Shown here piece after piece: positions 53,826-64,000 of a DNA stretch of 64,000 bases. The stretch is from assembly GCA_013397935.1 (NCBI GenBank), contig VZRN01003448.1:680147-744146 (forward strand). The letters are read 5' to 3'. How positions within the stretch are numbered: the first letter of the stretch is position 1; every line of letters begins with the position of its first letter. Under the pieces are notes generated by a model. That model saw only the letters and a program-made list of their open reading frames with translations, had not been told where the DNA came from and did no database searches. This stretch comes from Dasyornis broadbenti (lineage: Eukaryota > Chordata > Aves > Passeriformes > Dasyornithidae). Position numbers and translations under genes: made by a program.

Positions 53826-56800
53826 CTGCACGAAGACATTTTAATTTTTTCTTTTTACAAAAAGGATCTCTAAACATTTGCATCAACCTCCAGACTCACA
53901 GCTATCTGTAAAAGCCAAACTGTCTGGCCAGATCCTGGGCTGTCTGATAGAGTTCTATTGATTTCAAGTGAGCGTGCTGATTTAGCCTACTGAAGAACCT
54001 AGCAGCATCTGATTAGGTTGAGCAAATTGATTTTTGAATCCCAACTATTTGCAAAAGCCCTATGAAAAACTGAGAGACCACCCAAGAAAGGGTAAAAATT
54101 ACTTGGTCAAGAATTTTATTAATAAACCTTTTATTTAAAAATAAAAGAAAAAAAAAAATCAATTTTCTCATGAACAACTCAAGAACAGAAAAGCAACAAG
54201 ATTTGTTCACTAAATTATTCATTATGAGTAGCTGGCGCCAGGTTTCTCGATACTGTGAAAAACAGCAGCTTCAGAGTAGAAGGGGAACAGGCTGGGGCTG
54301 GAAGTTATCAGCTGACGGAAAAAAACACAAGCAGAACCAGGACAGCTCCATCACACACCTCGAAATCTCAGGGAAGTCGTGCCTGCATAGAGCCCTGCCC
54401 ATACCTTGGCCAGCACAGACACTGAACTCAACAACACCTACACCCTTTTCCACCTTCTGTCCCATCCTAGATCTCTTTACAAACACTAATAAAGGAACTA
54501 GATTGCAGGATTTCAGGTGGATTCCTGAGGCGATTAGTTGATACCGGCATATGATGGGTGTTTGTACAGCCTAATAACTTCCAGGTTCTATTGCAAAACT
54601 TGGTTAAAATGCCACCAGGAGAGAGCTCGCAAAGATATTCAGATCCTAGAAGTTTTCTGCAAATAGATGGCTGAGTGATGAGATTAATAAGACTTCTCGT
54701 ACTGTCACCATGGGAAAAGCTGCAGCTTGAGAATTTCTCTTCTCTTTGAAATTCCCACAGGAAGAAGTTAAGAACTTCCACTTGCAGGAAAAGCTTTGAT
54801 CAATGCTTGCACGTTATTAGAACCCAGAAAACCCTATTACTAGGCACAAATCCACAGAAAATCAATCAAAATCCATTTGTTTACAGCTATAGGAACAACC
54901 AGCAATATCTGTCAGGCTACACCAAATAATCCATCATATGTAAGTCAAAAAAGAGCTGACAAATAGGGGTTTCATTCATCTATAAACAAACAGACACATG
55001 ACCCAGTGTACAAAACCTGAATGTGCTGCGTCCCTGGCATTAGCAACACGGATCAAATATATCAGAAGAATATTTTTAAAGTAATTTATAAGTTCCTACA
55101 CACACCATGGTGCAAAGTATCAGCAGAAAAATTCAGGAGCATTGCATTCATCTTTAATGAGAAACAACTTACCCGATGAAGCCGGAGTAGGCACACATAT
55201 TTCAACAGTTTGACAGCAAATTATGCTGACTAAATAAATACAGAACTACCCAGTCTAAAACAAAATTGTGAGCAATTATGTAACAAAGTTTTCACCCAAT
55301 GCCCCAGAGCTGCCACTTGGCTCTCACTCAGAGTCCTGGGCTGAGCTGAACTGAGAGGGTGAGAGAGAGCAGCAAACCTAAGGTGATTACTATCTCAGCC
55401 CACAGAGTCAAGTGTGGCCCAGGCATCTCATTAACCAGAGGCTCCTCAGCAAAGGGCCATGGAAGCTGGAAAAGAACAAGGATTCAAACACTTTCCTTCT
55501 CTACAACCAGAAAAGCTACGGTGCTGACTCCTACCTTTGACTTAGGACAGCCTAAGGAAAGCATTTGATAGAAACTGTTCACATTTGCAAAGGGGAAGGT
55601 GTTTCTGAGAGGACCACGCTGGCTGATGTCAGGAAAAGTGAAGACTCTTTCCCACCCCATCCCATTTCCTTGAAGCCACCAATAATCCTCAAACACCACG
55701 TTTTTAATGCAGCACGACTTTAAATGGCATTGCTGTACACAAGTCTTACAAACCAGGGCAATAACCATGCAAAGTTCTCAAGAGGGAAATATCTGGGCAT
55801 CCAGCAAACTGTTGAATCTGGAACTACGTGGTGAATATCATGAGGCAAGTGTGAAACCATTTCTGTGTTCTTATCTCAATATTCATTAGTTAGAAAAACT
55901 TTTAACTGCGCATATTAACGCAGTGCTTGAAAACACCTTAGAGAAGGTGGCAATCAATCACCAGTGCAGTAACAAAATTCCAGCTGAACCCAATGCATCC
56001 CACTGCAGATGTTGTTGCTGAGAATCCCAAAGTGTGTCGAAGGTGGTTAATCAGAGCACCCTCGCCACAGCCCCAGAGGCAATTTCCCGATCAGTTCCAG
56101 AGAACAAGCGCTGGAGCAGGAAGGCTGCAATCAGCACCGCAGTGTTTGCCCAGACAGAAATGGCTCCCAGACATCTTCAGCTTCTGTCCCTCATTTTAAA
56201 GATTAGACTCCTAAATACTGTCTGATGTTTGCTATTTTCTTTTCTTTGAGCAGCAAACCCCATTTCCAGCCTTCCTGATTGTCAGTATTGCTTTGATACA
56301 AAATACATGGTTCTTCTCTTACATGAAGTGATTATCCTACGGATAAAATCAGGAAATTCCCTCATTTTCCTCAGAACACAGGAAACAAGGGAACATTAAG
56401 ATTTAATAACACCTCATCAGTAGTCTACAAGGCTGATAAGAAAAAGTCTGTAAGGTTGCTACTCCAGTGTTCAGAACCTCTTAGCCACATTAAAAAAAAC
56501 CCCAACAACGTCTTCACTATAATTAAATATGTTTTATTAAAGCTTTCCATCATTTTCCTTTCTTTGCTTCTTTCTCCCTCATAGCTCTCACATCCTCTTT
56601 CATTCTTCCCTTTGATGTTTGTATGCTTTTCATACTTGCATTGAAAGCATTTTGCACTCTTCCACCCCTTTACATCCCCTAAATGTATTTAGAGGAACAC
56701 ATTTTCCTGTGTCTGACTTTGCGTCTGCCCTCTCAGCCCATCGACAGCACGGTGAGAGCAGAGCGGACACATGCTCCAGTGGCAGTGCTCATTACAGAGT

Positions 56801-57003
56801 GACACAAGAACGAAACACCTTCCATCTCCTCCATTTCTTCTGTCTCTCACCTCCGTCAAGAATGTAACCTATTCCCCTCGACAGGAAGATTCATACAGGA
56901 TTTACAGAACAAAATGGAATCTGCCCTTTCAGTTGTGCAGTTAGTGAGACTGAAAACATGACAGTTCAAAGGGAGATAAAATGAAAAGAGTGGCTCCTTC
57001 TTT

Positions 57004-57010
57004 ACTTACA
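57004..57010 (-). other. LRP1B: Splice donor of LRP1B intron 2
   Basis: On the minus strand the exon ends ...GACACCT and the intron begins GTAAGTAAAG, a near-ideal U1 target at intron positions +1 to +6. Cutting here leaves one base of the sixth class A cysteine codon, giving the expected phase 1 junction. Reading through instead gives TGT AAG TAA, a stop within three codons, which supports splicing here. Confidence 0.88.
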
Positions 57011-57135
57011 GGTGTCTAAGGACTCATCTGAATCATCAGGACAATCGGGCTCCCCGTCACACAGCCAGTGCCAGGACACACAAGTGACGCGATCGTGGCA
57101 CAGGAACTCCCCTACGTCACACAAGGGATGATCTT
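57010..57135 (-). CDS. LRP1B: LRP1B exon 2: first LDL-receptor class A repeat (internal exon, partial CDS)
   Basis: LRP1B is a giant type I endocytic receptor of the LDL receptor family; class A repeats are calcium-stabilised ligand-binding modules on the extracellular side. Read on the minus strand, the exon gives 41 full codons plus split codons at each end (2 bases in, 1 base out), so both introns are phase 1, typical of exons that carry one class A module. Visible are five cysteines (PLC, FLC, VTC, WLC, PDC) and the first base of the sixth Cys codon, completed across the intron. The calcium-binding segment WLCDGEPDCPDDSDE has the standard C-D-G-x-x-D-C-x-D-x-S-D-E pattern. The pieces GEFLCHD, VTCVS and DDSDESLDTC match my recollection of the start of human LRP1B; LRP1 has different residues there. 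The donor is CCT|GTAAGT and the acceptor TTTCCAG|AAG. No frameshift or stop lies in the frame. The gene assignment is from memory, not a search. Confidence 0.93.
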
Positions 57136-57190
57136 CTGGAAATGAGAATGGGTTAGAATGCAATGGTTAAAGGTGAAGGGGAAAAAAAAA
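57136..57190 (-). other. LRP1B: Splice acceptor, branch-site candidate and pyrimidine tract of LRP1B intron 1
   Basis: On the minus strand the exon is preceded by CATTTCCAG. A good branch-site candidate, TTCTAACC, lies about 20 bases upstream, and a run of T then C (the plus-strand ggggaaaaaaaaaa at about 57177-57190) lies further upstream. These fix the 5' edge of the exon at 57135. The branch site is inferred from its match to the yUnAy pattern. Confidence 0.8.
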
Positions 57191-60100
57191 ATGGTACAAT
57201 GAAAATTAAAAGTGGAAATGAAATGATTCAGAAAGCAAAAATCAAAGCAAATGATAGAAACAATATGAAATAATAATTTAATGGTATCTGATACCCTCAC
57301 TTAGGGCAGAACCCCAACATCCAGCTGAGGGTTCAGTGGGAGCTGCCCATTACCCTTCCAACCAGGCAGGAACAACCATCAGCATGAACTACTTCTACAA
57401 AATAAAATTTTAAGAAATTCTGAGTTTTTCTAAATATTGCACCATGAAGTAAATTTGCTCACTAGATAGAAACCAACAAGCTTTAATGTCATGTTACCAG
57501 CAGGGAGGTCCCCCACTCACCTCTCCTGCCACAGAAAATACTTTTCAATTGTTTCAAGTAATCCAATTTTCAAGGATGTATTTTTGTAAGAGGTCAAAGT
57601 TCTACTTAAATAAACATAAATATTTTCAACTCTTTCCCTAGGTATGTATTTTAATTATCAAATCCCACCTGTTTTATATAAAAATTATTTTATAATTCGT
57701 GTGACAAATTTGCCAACAAAGAATTTAGTTATTTAAAGTCAACACTGGGGCACCTTGAAAACAACGGCTTTTAACAGAGGGCAGTTCTGGAAGTTTGGCA
57801 CACCCACACTGTCTGCTGCATTCAGCCACCCCACGCTGATGTCCTTGAGATCTAGAGTTAATTAACTCAAGACTATTCCATCATTATTCAATGTAAAACT
57901 ATTCTAATATTAATTAAAGCTCACAAAACCTCCGTGCAATATATTATATTCATTTTATCAATATATAAATTACAGTAGTGTCTTCCACAAGGTTACATTG
58001 CAGATTGCTGGGAAAAGGTTTCCTCATTATTCTTACACTGGCACAAGAGAGAAATAACTTCACTGGAGTCAATACTGTCACAAAGACATAAAACCAAGTA
58101 CAAAGGAGGAGACAATTAAAACCAAACCCACCTGTAGATCTGCCCATTGGTTTGGTTCACTCCAAAAGCCATGGGATGTATTATTACAAAAGGAAACAAC
58201 AAGAGCACTTTGTTAAAGTTATCATTTAATCATTTCCTCTGGGCAGGCCTCATTTCCGAGGTCAGGTTCTCAACTACTGATGGCAATCAGTTTCAAACAA
58301 GCCAAATCTGCAACTACTACACAGATATATTTCATATTTATTAAACTAACTATATCACAGCTCCTATAAGCCTGCACGAATGAAAGGATTTTTGTTACGT
58401 CTTAATTCTTTCCCCTCAAAAGCAAAAATGAGTGACTGTATAATTAGAGTGTAAGTTTACATGGAAGCGATTTTGCTTAAAGCTTTCGGGAAGATGATTA
58501 AAGGCCCTGCTTTGATAGCACATCTTGAAAAACCATCCTGGAAGTCAGAGAGAGGGAGAGAGTTTGGCAAGTTTTAGCATTTCAAAGATGCACAGTATGA
58601 GAAACACACAGAAGAACTCTGTAATATCTGTTTTTAGAGTAGTCTTGAAATCTGTGATAAATTTCTGCTTGTACTGCAGGATGAACTGTAATTTTCTGAG
58701 TATTGCACATCTGCTTATAACAGACCTGGGAATAAAACTAGCATTGTCAAACACGTCTACTTATTTACACCACTCTGGAATGATTATAGCAAAAAAATAG
58801 TTGAAAAATCTTTCATCATTCAGATTAACAAAATCAAATCATTTGGTTTTATTATTTTCAGAGGTTTCTGAACTGGCAGCTAAGTGAAAAAATATTACTG
58901 AATAAATATAGAAATGCAAAGTTCTGGAAATACTTATGGAGTCAAGGTCACACAAGTGTCTGGTTCTACATGAACTTCCTCAAATCACTCCATGTACAAT
59001 ACCTATAGAATAGAAATCTCATCTGAAACAAAACCTGGCAGGGTGATTATCCCCTCCCTAGTGCAACAGCTTCTTTCAAATCTGCAGATGGTCAGACATG
59101 TCTACAGAAAAAAAAAAAAAATTCTTACATTTGTTCCTCTTTTGGGCAAAGATTATGAAAATAGCCTAAGTAACTGGATATAAAGAAGGTCTAAAAAGCA
59201 ATTTCATACATAGTTCAGAGTTGCGCATGTGTGCTTGAGAAAAGGCTTGTTTGTACTTTTTTTTTTTAAATGGAAATAATTTAGCTATTTCCAGACTATT
59301 AAATTCTTGGTTTGCATTTTATGCAACAATACAGAAATTATGGAGATCTAAGCTTTTTATATTCTCTATCTCGAGAAAAACCCAGCAGAGTAAAAAAACC
59401 CACTAACTTATAAAACACTTTGAAAAATAGATTCTGTTTAGAATAAAGCACTTTAATATTACCTCAGGGTTTTATTGGCTCTGAAAGTGCTTTCTCAAAC
59501 GTTTTTCTTTTGCATAACTACAGAATTATTTTTATTTTCAGCTGTTATCTTTACAGAAAGAATTGGACCAGTTAATCACAAACATGCACTAATTAGTGGG
59601 CTTTAAAAAAATAAAACAAAAACCACAACAACCCTCTCGCTAAAAAATAGTCATCTAAGATGGCCCAGAAGTGAGTAAACCAGTTCTTTTCAGTGACATC
59701 TTTTGCCTTCTTTAATATGTGAGCTGCACAGGAAAGCTCCCGGCGGATAGGAAAATTCACGTTTTTAACATCCCAATTCTTTGAGATACAGAGCAGATGG
59801 TGAGAAATCATCCCTCTATGGGTAAATGAAAGCTTTGCCTCCCTAAGGATACCACTCCTATTCTCCTCTCCTATGCTGCAAACACCTGGCAGTGCCTTTA
59901 GAAGGAAAGTTTAAAAAAAAGGAGAAGAAAAGCTGGTGCCTCTGTTCCAAAGTCAATGTTCCCACAGCCAAGAATGTGTTGATTTTTTTTTTTTTAGATA
60001 AGCATATTTTAAAGTGGACAAAGCTCAAAAATTTCCATTAGGAAAGCAACTATAATTATAATGTATGCAATTCCACTGAACTTGGAAAACCAAAATTCCA

Positions 60101-61832
60101 TTATGATGATAAAAGGGGAATTTAAAATCAAACCAATCAACCAACATGTAAGCCAGTGCCTGCTGCCTCTGCCTAGCCCAGGAATGCTCCTGGATTAAAA
60201 AGGCAGTTACCTCTGTGAATTTGCATTCAGCTCCTAAACAACGAGGGATAAGGATCACTGCCTGTGATCACACAGACTATCGGGGGTCGAAGGGATCCGG
60301 ATCCATCCTGTTTGAGGGAACGCAATAATGAAAAGCAGGTCAACAGGGCTCTTGAAAAGAGCTATACGGGGAGATAACATTTGTGTAACTGAGTGCTCTC
60401 CAGCTCTGTCACGAGACTCTAAATGATTGGCTGGGAATCTAATTAAAAACTGCCTTTGTCAAGGAAGCTGCTGATCTCTAGGATTGTGCTTCCCACTTGG
60501 AGCAGACCCTTGCTTGGGTGCTCTGTGGATCTGCCAGGCTCCTGCTGTGCTCTCGGTGACCCCCGCAGCCGCTCGGATGGGAGTTGCTTGGTGCTCTGTG
60601 TTCCGAGCACTTCCATCTCCATCTGCCAAGAGCACCTGAGAGAGCCCGGAAAAAAAACAAACCTCCCATATGGCAACACTCTTCAAAGTGAGCAGAACTC
60701 AGCCTCGTAAAGTCTTGATCCGTTAGAGCAGGGAGCCTGCTCATTAGGCTTTCACTAAATATTCAGTAAAACCACATGTGCATGCTAACCCAAAAGGCAC
60801 ATGCCAACAGAAGCTTTTGAGGGACGTGATACAGCACGATGGGAATGAATGTTGAAGGATAAAAAGACCACCACAACGTAATTTTTAAAAGCTTTTACAG
60901 CAATAGCTTAAGATCAATGTGAAGTAAGAATGCCTCATGAACTTGATTTCATTCAATTTTGCACTTAAAAAAGTTGTTTCACTTGAAACACGGTGAAAAT
61001 ATGTTGAAATTTTCAATTCCCTCTCCATTTTCAAGGAAGGAAACGGGCAACAAAAGTAGCATATAGACAAGGGGGATGTGCGTGGGAACTTTTTTTTTTC
61101 CCCCACTTGAGAATGGCAAGATCTAGGAATGAACCATGAAATCCATGAATTAAAAGTATAAACTGATAGGAGTTTTGAGCTGGTTTTCCCCAGCTGCATA
61201 CCCAGACAAAACTCATAGGAGAGAAGGGGAATTACCTGCCAAAATAGTTTGTTTTGGTTTTTTTCTCAGAAGCAAGAGAGCAGGAAGACTAAGAAAGAGC
61301 ACAAAGGCCAAGAGAAGTGTCCAGAGAATTGCAATCCAGCTGTGTACTTCCATTTGGATCCACTGGTGACCACATCACCTGTCTGCACAACCAGGAACTT
61401 CTGCCAATGACAATAAACCCATTCTGCCATATTTCAGGGATATTATGCAACCAAAAACTTGCACTTTTAAGTTCTTAATTAGTTTTGCTTTGATTTTAAT
61501 TAAGTTATCTTCATTACAAGAGCTTAAGAACTCAGAACTTTTTCCCCCTCTCAAAAGCATGTTTTCCATTTGGGATTTTCTTTGATCTCTCACTGAAACA
61601 TGGGAGGGTTTCCAGATTAATTTCAGCAAAATTTACTCCAAAGTTGAAAAGTGTATTCCGGTAGTAATTTATGACAGAGTTCATCATATGCTAAAACCTA
61701 AATTACTGTAACTGAAAGGGAGAGGTGAAGAAAGAGCATGCACAGCACTTCCTACTTAAGACTTTCAGACTTTTATATAATACTTCGCAAACCTTTCGTA
61801 CCTTTATAGTTAAATCTACATTTTCAGAGCAT

Positions 61833-61857
61833 TTTTACTCTACATCATAGAGTAAAA
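61833..61857. repeat. Inverted repeat, 10-bp arms, 5-base loop
   Basis: TTTTACTCTA and TAGAGTAAAA flank CATCA. Perfect but short and AT-rich; probably chance. Confidence 0.85.
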
Positions 61858-62664
61858 CATTTACATTTTGGCCGCACTAAACGACAAAATCCTTGGGATA
61901 TGTCTTGCAAAACAGTAAACAGAGTTTTACATTCAGGGTATAAAAACACGATTATGATATCATTTATTTCTGTCCTGCCCAGTTCAGTATAATGCTGTGC
62001 TCAAAGTCATGAAATTTTACTTACAGAAGCCAAAAACCTCTTTCAAAATCTACCAAACCCTGATTTGTGCTTCCACAGTGCAAAGGAGCTTAAAGAGCTG
62101 TGGGTATGTTCATATGAAGCATTCCAAACAGGGATATGAATGCTTTATGTGCATTTATTTATTCAGCTCCTGGCATATTAGTTATCCCTTATTCAGGACT
62201 TACTAATCAGCTAATTGCTTTATCCATAGGCATGGCACACACAGAGGTACCAGTCAGTAAAAGCACCATATGTTCAGTTTAAACCACATATGTTCAAATT
62301 CCACGTGCAAGCTTTCCTCAGTGTGCGCATCTTCCTCCCAGCAAGGTCACAGGCATCGTGTTTGGAGTCTGGTCAGTCTTTGGAGTGACATCAGACATCC
62401 TAGTTCTCAGCCCGTAATATTCAGGCTCAAATTCCTTATTTACATCACACAAGAACTCCTCATATTTTCTGGACTTGCTCTATTCTAATTTATGCATCAG
62501 ACTAAGCAAATATTGATAGAAGTCAGTACTAACAAGAAGATGAGAAACATCCACCGTTTCATGCAAATCCTGGAGTATTTTGGAAGCGGGCAGGTGATAA
62601 ATTTAGGGGCCATCTTGTTCCTTGGTTTTTTTCGCTCTTTCTTTGCCAAAAATGTATTTCCATT

Positions 62665-62687
62665 GGGGTGGGGGAGGGGGGTGTGGG
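62665..62687 (+). other. G-quadruplex motif
   Basis: Four G-runs of 4, 5, 6 and 3 separated by T, A and TGT. This meets the usual G3+ N1-7 pattern with very short loops. The G-rich strand is plus, so the LRP1B transcript would carry the C-rich side. Confidence 0.9.
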
Positions 62688-64000
62688 TGAGACCAAGTCC
62701 CTTCCTGTGGATTGGAACCAGAGAAGGTTATTCAGACTCAACTCGGCACAATCTATGGACAGAGAAATTTAAGAAATGCTCAGATAATGAGCAACAGCCA
62801 AACAGTCCTGAGCCAATTTTTACCTAATCAGCAAAGGGTCACAGAATAATAGCTATCTCAGCAAACTACCAAATGACATGATAGCTATGCTCTCTAATGG
62901 CTCAAAAATACCAGAGAATAGCCAGGTGCCTTCTCTAACACAATAGAGAGGCACTAATAGGAACACATTACCTGTAATCCTGCCATTTGCCAATCCCTGC
63001 TCCAAGTAGCCCAACACAGAAAGGAGGCTGAAGGCCCAACAAGCTCCCTCCAAACCATTTCTTCATAATTATCCTTCACCTCCCTGAAAACTGGAGAAAA
63101 CACGCAAACACATTCCCCAGGGTGAAGTGGTCCTCATTTCCAAACAGCCTGGCTTGGAGTGAATGTAAATGTCAGGATGAAGGGTCAAAGTGACCATCCC
63201 TTCCCCCTCTGTGTGTGAGAGTGACAAGCCCTGGACCAGAGTCAACAAGGTGCCCTTTCAGCTGCTGACAGCCAGTGCCAGGGTGAACATGAGCGAAAAT
63301 GCGTTCACTTATGCAAAGCCTTCAAAGGCTTCCACTGGAACAACTCTTCTCTCTTTCCCATGTCAAAGAACAAAATGCCTTTGAAAAAAACATTTCTATG
63401 GCACGTGAAAACCTCCGAGCCTCTCCACCACCTTAGCCTGTATTATCACAGTGTGTCCATAATATTATCATTTCATTTCCTCTTTGACAGGAAGAAATGG
63501 TTGTGACAGAAGACTTTAAAAAGCTCATAAATTTACAGAAATAAAAAATAAGTTTTTATGAGGAACTGCATCTTGGAAAGAACCTTCACAGGAGCTCACA
63601 TATAAAAACACTTCTTAGTCCAAGGAGAGACACCTGGATAAGCAACACAAACTTTCACACACAAAAGAAATTCTAGGAGTGATGACTTGAATAATACATT
63701 TCTTGTACACAGACACGCTTGCTGCTTCATCAGGAAGCTCAATGGAGAAAAGACTCAGGCTTTCAGCTGCTCCCAGGATCAAATCTCCAAAAGGTCTGAC
63801 AGGCAAACTCCTGAAGAGCAGAAGAAATGAGCAGACGGATGGGGACTGAGAACAAGTCACCCAGAGCCGATTTCAAACCCGCTTCGCCGCAGTGCGCCAC
63901 TTACTGTGCCTCCAAGCAGGACTTCAAATGAATCTTTTTCATCTCCTACCTGTGTTAGCTCTTGGAACTCAGATATTTCCAAGTTACGCTTTTTCCTTCG

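Larger units (their letters stand above)
42553..57003. other. Unique intronic DNA between the last CR1 and exon 2
   Basis: No CR1 or exon is recognised in 14.4 kb. It contains the assembly gap, A-rich tracts, the purine-skewed stretch at 48361-48780, the fold-back at 51040-51103 with its tandem repeat, and an inverted repeat at 53801-53825. Frames up to about 120 codons have no recognisable product. Confidence 0.7.
1..57009 (-). other. LRP1B: LRP1B intron 2, 5' part (incomplete)
   Basis: All 57 kb downstream of exon 2 on the coding strand read as intron. The second class A repeat expected in exon 3 was looked for on the minus strand and not seen, so intron 2 runs off the left edge. Contents are seven CR1 pieces, low-complexity tracts and otherwise unique AT-rich sequence. 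A nested non-coding RNA gene cannot be excluded from sequence alone. Confidence 0.85.
57136..64000 (-). other. LRP1B: LRP1B intron 1, 3' part (incomplete)
   Basis: This 6.9 kb stretch lies upstream of exon 2 on the coding strand. I see no exon in it: no minus-strand frame gives a convincing signal peptide followed by a donor, so exon 1 should be beyond base 64000. It holds no recognisable CR1. Noted sites are a 14-bp palindrome GAGTTAATTAACTC (57855-57868), a poly-A of 14 (59108-59121), a 12-bp palindrome GGATCCGGATCC (60293-60304), a hairpin at 61833-61857 and a G-quadruplex motif at 62665-62687. The intron assignment depends on the exon 2 call. Confidence 0.85.

Noticed and set aside
57855..57868. 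GAGTTAATTAACTC palindrome as an HNF1 site
   Set aside because: The HNF1 consensus needs one base between the half-sites, which is missing here. A generic homeodomain site is possible but unsupported.
60293..60304. GGATCCGGATCC, two adjacent BamHI sites, considered as a cloning linker
   Set aside because: The flanking sequence is ordinary intron without vector sequence. A 12-bp palindrome is expected occasionally by chance in 64 kb.
63615..63860. Minus-strand frame with a hydrophobic N-terminus considered as LRP1B exon 1
   Set aside because: The residues do not resemble the LRP1B signal peptide, no suitable donor in the right phase was found, and the first intron is expected to be far longer.
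1..64000. Search for CRISPR arrays, operons, phage or other prokaryotic systems, tRNA genes, and retroviral LTRs
   Set aside because: None was seen. There are no regularly spaced repeats, no coding-dense blocks, no tRNA B-box in context, and no paired LTRs or primer-binding site.

Overview
The window reads as intronic DNA from a bird. The main evidence is seven degraded copies or tails of CR1 LINEs, whose 3' end carries the familiar avian motifs GGTTTGGGTTGGAAGGGAC and CTAGACCAGGTTGCTC (seen in one or other orientation). There is almost no other recognisable repeat. The sequence is AT-rich, with scattered homopolymers, one (TA)17 microsatellite and one 25-base assembly gap. Nothing bacterial, viral or operon-like is present.

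Only one stretch can be defended as protein-coding. It is a 126-base exon on the minus strand at 57010-57135, flanked by good splice signals, in phase 1 at both ends. It encodes one LDL-receptor class A module. The residues match the first class A repeat of LRP1B (low-density lipoprotein receptor-related protein 1B) as I remember the human protein, and fit its paralogue LRP1 less well. The exon is therefore called LRP1B exon 2. LRP1B is one of the largest vertebrate genes, with very long introns, which explains a 64 kb window with a single small exon. On this reading 57136-64000 is the 3' end of intron 1 and 1-57009 is the 5' part of intron 2, both transcribed from the minus strand. The signal-peptide exon lies beyond base 64000 and exon 3 lies below base 1.

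Layout: 1-4240 holds three CR1 pieces and an (GT)8 tract. 4240-19770 is mostly unique DNA with one short CR1 tail. The longest CR1 copy is at 19771-20318. 20320-38780 is unique intron, including a GC-richer zone at about 30.5-31.9 kb with a dense CpG cluster. 38781-42552 has two CR1 pieces and a second CpG cluster. 42553-57009 has the assembly gap, a 420-base purine-skewed tract, and a perfect 30-bp fold-back hairpin followed by a local tandem duplication. 57136-64000 is unique intron 1 with one G-quadruplex motif.

I found no new multi-gene system. The most unusual structures are the perfect hairpin plus duplication at 51040-51169, the strand-asymmetric purine tract at 48361-48780 and the CpG cluster at 31574-31657. 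All longer open reading frames were judged to be chance, CR1-derived, or by-products of base composition.
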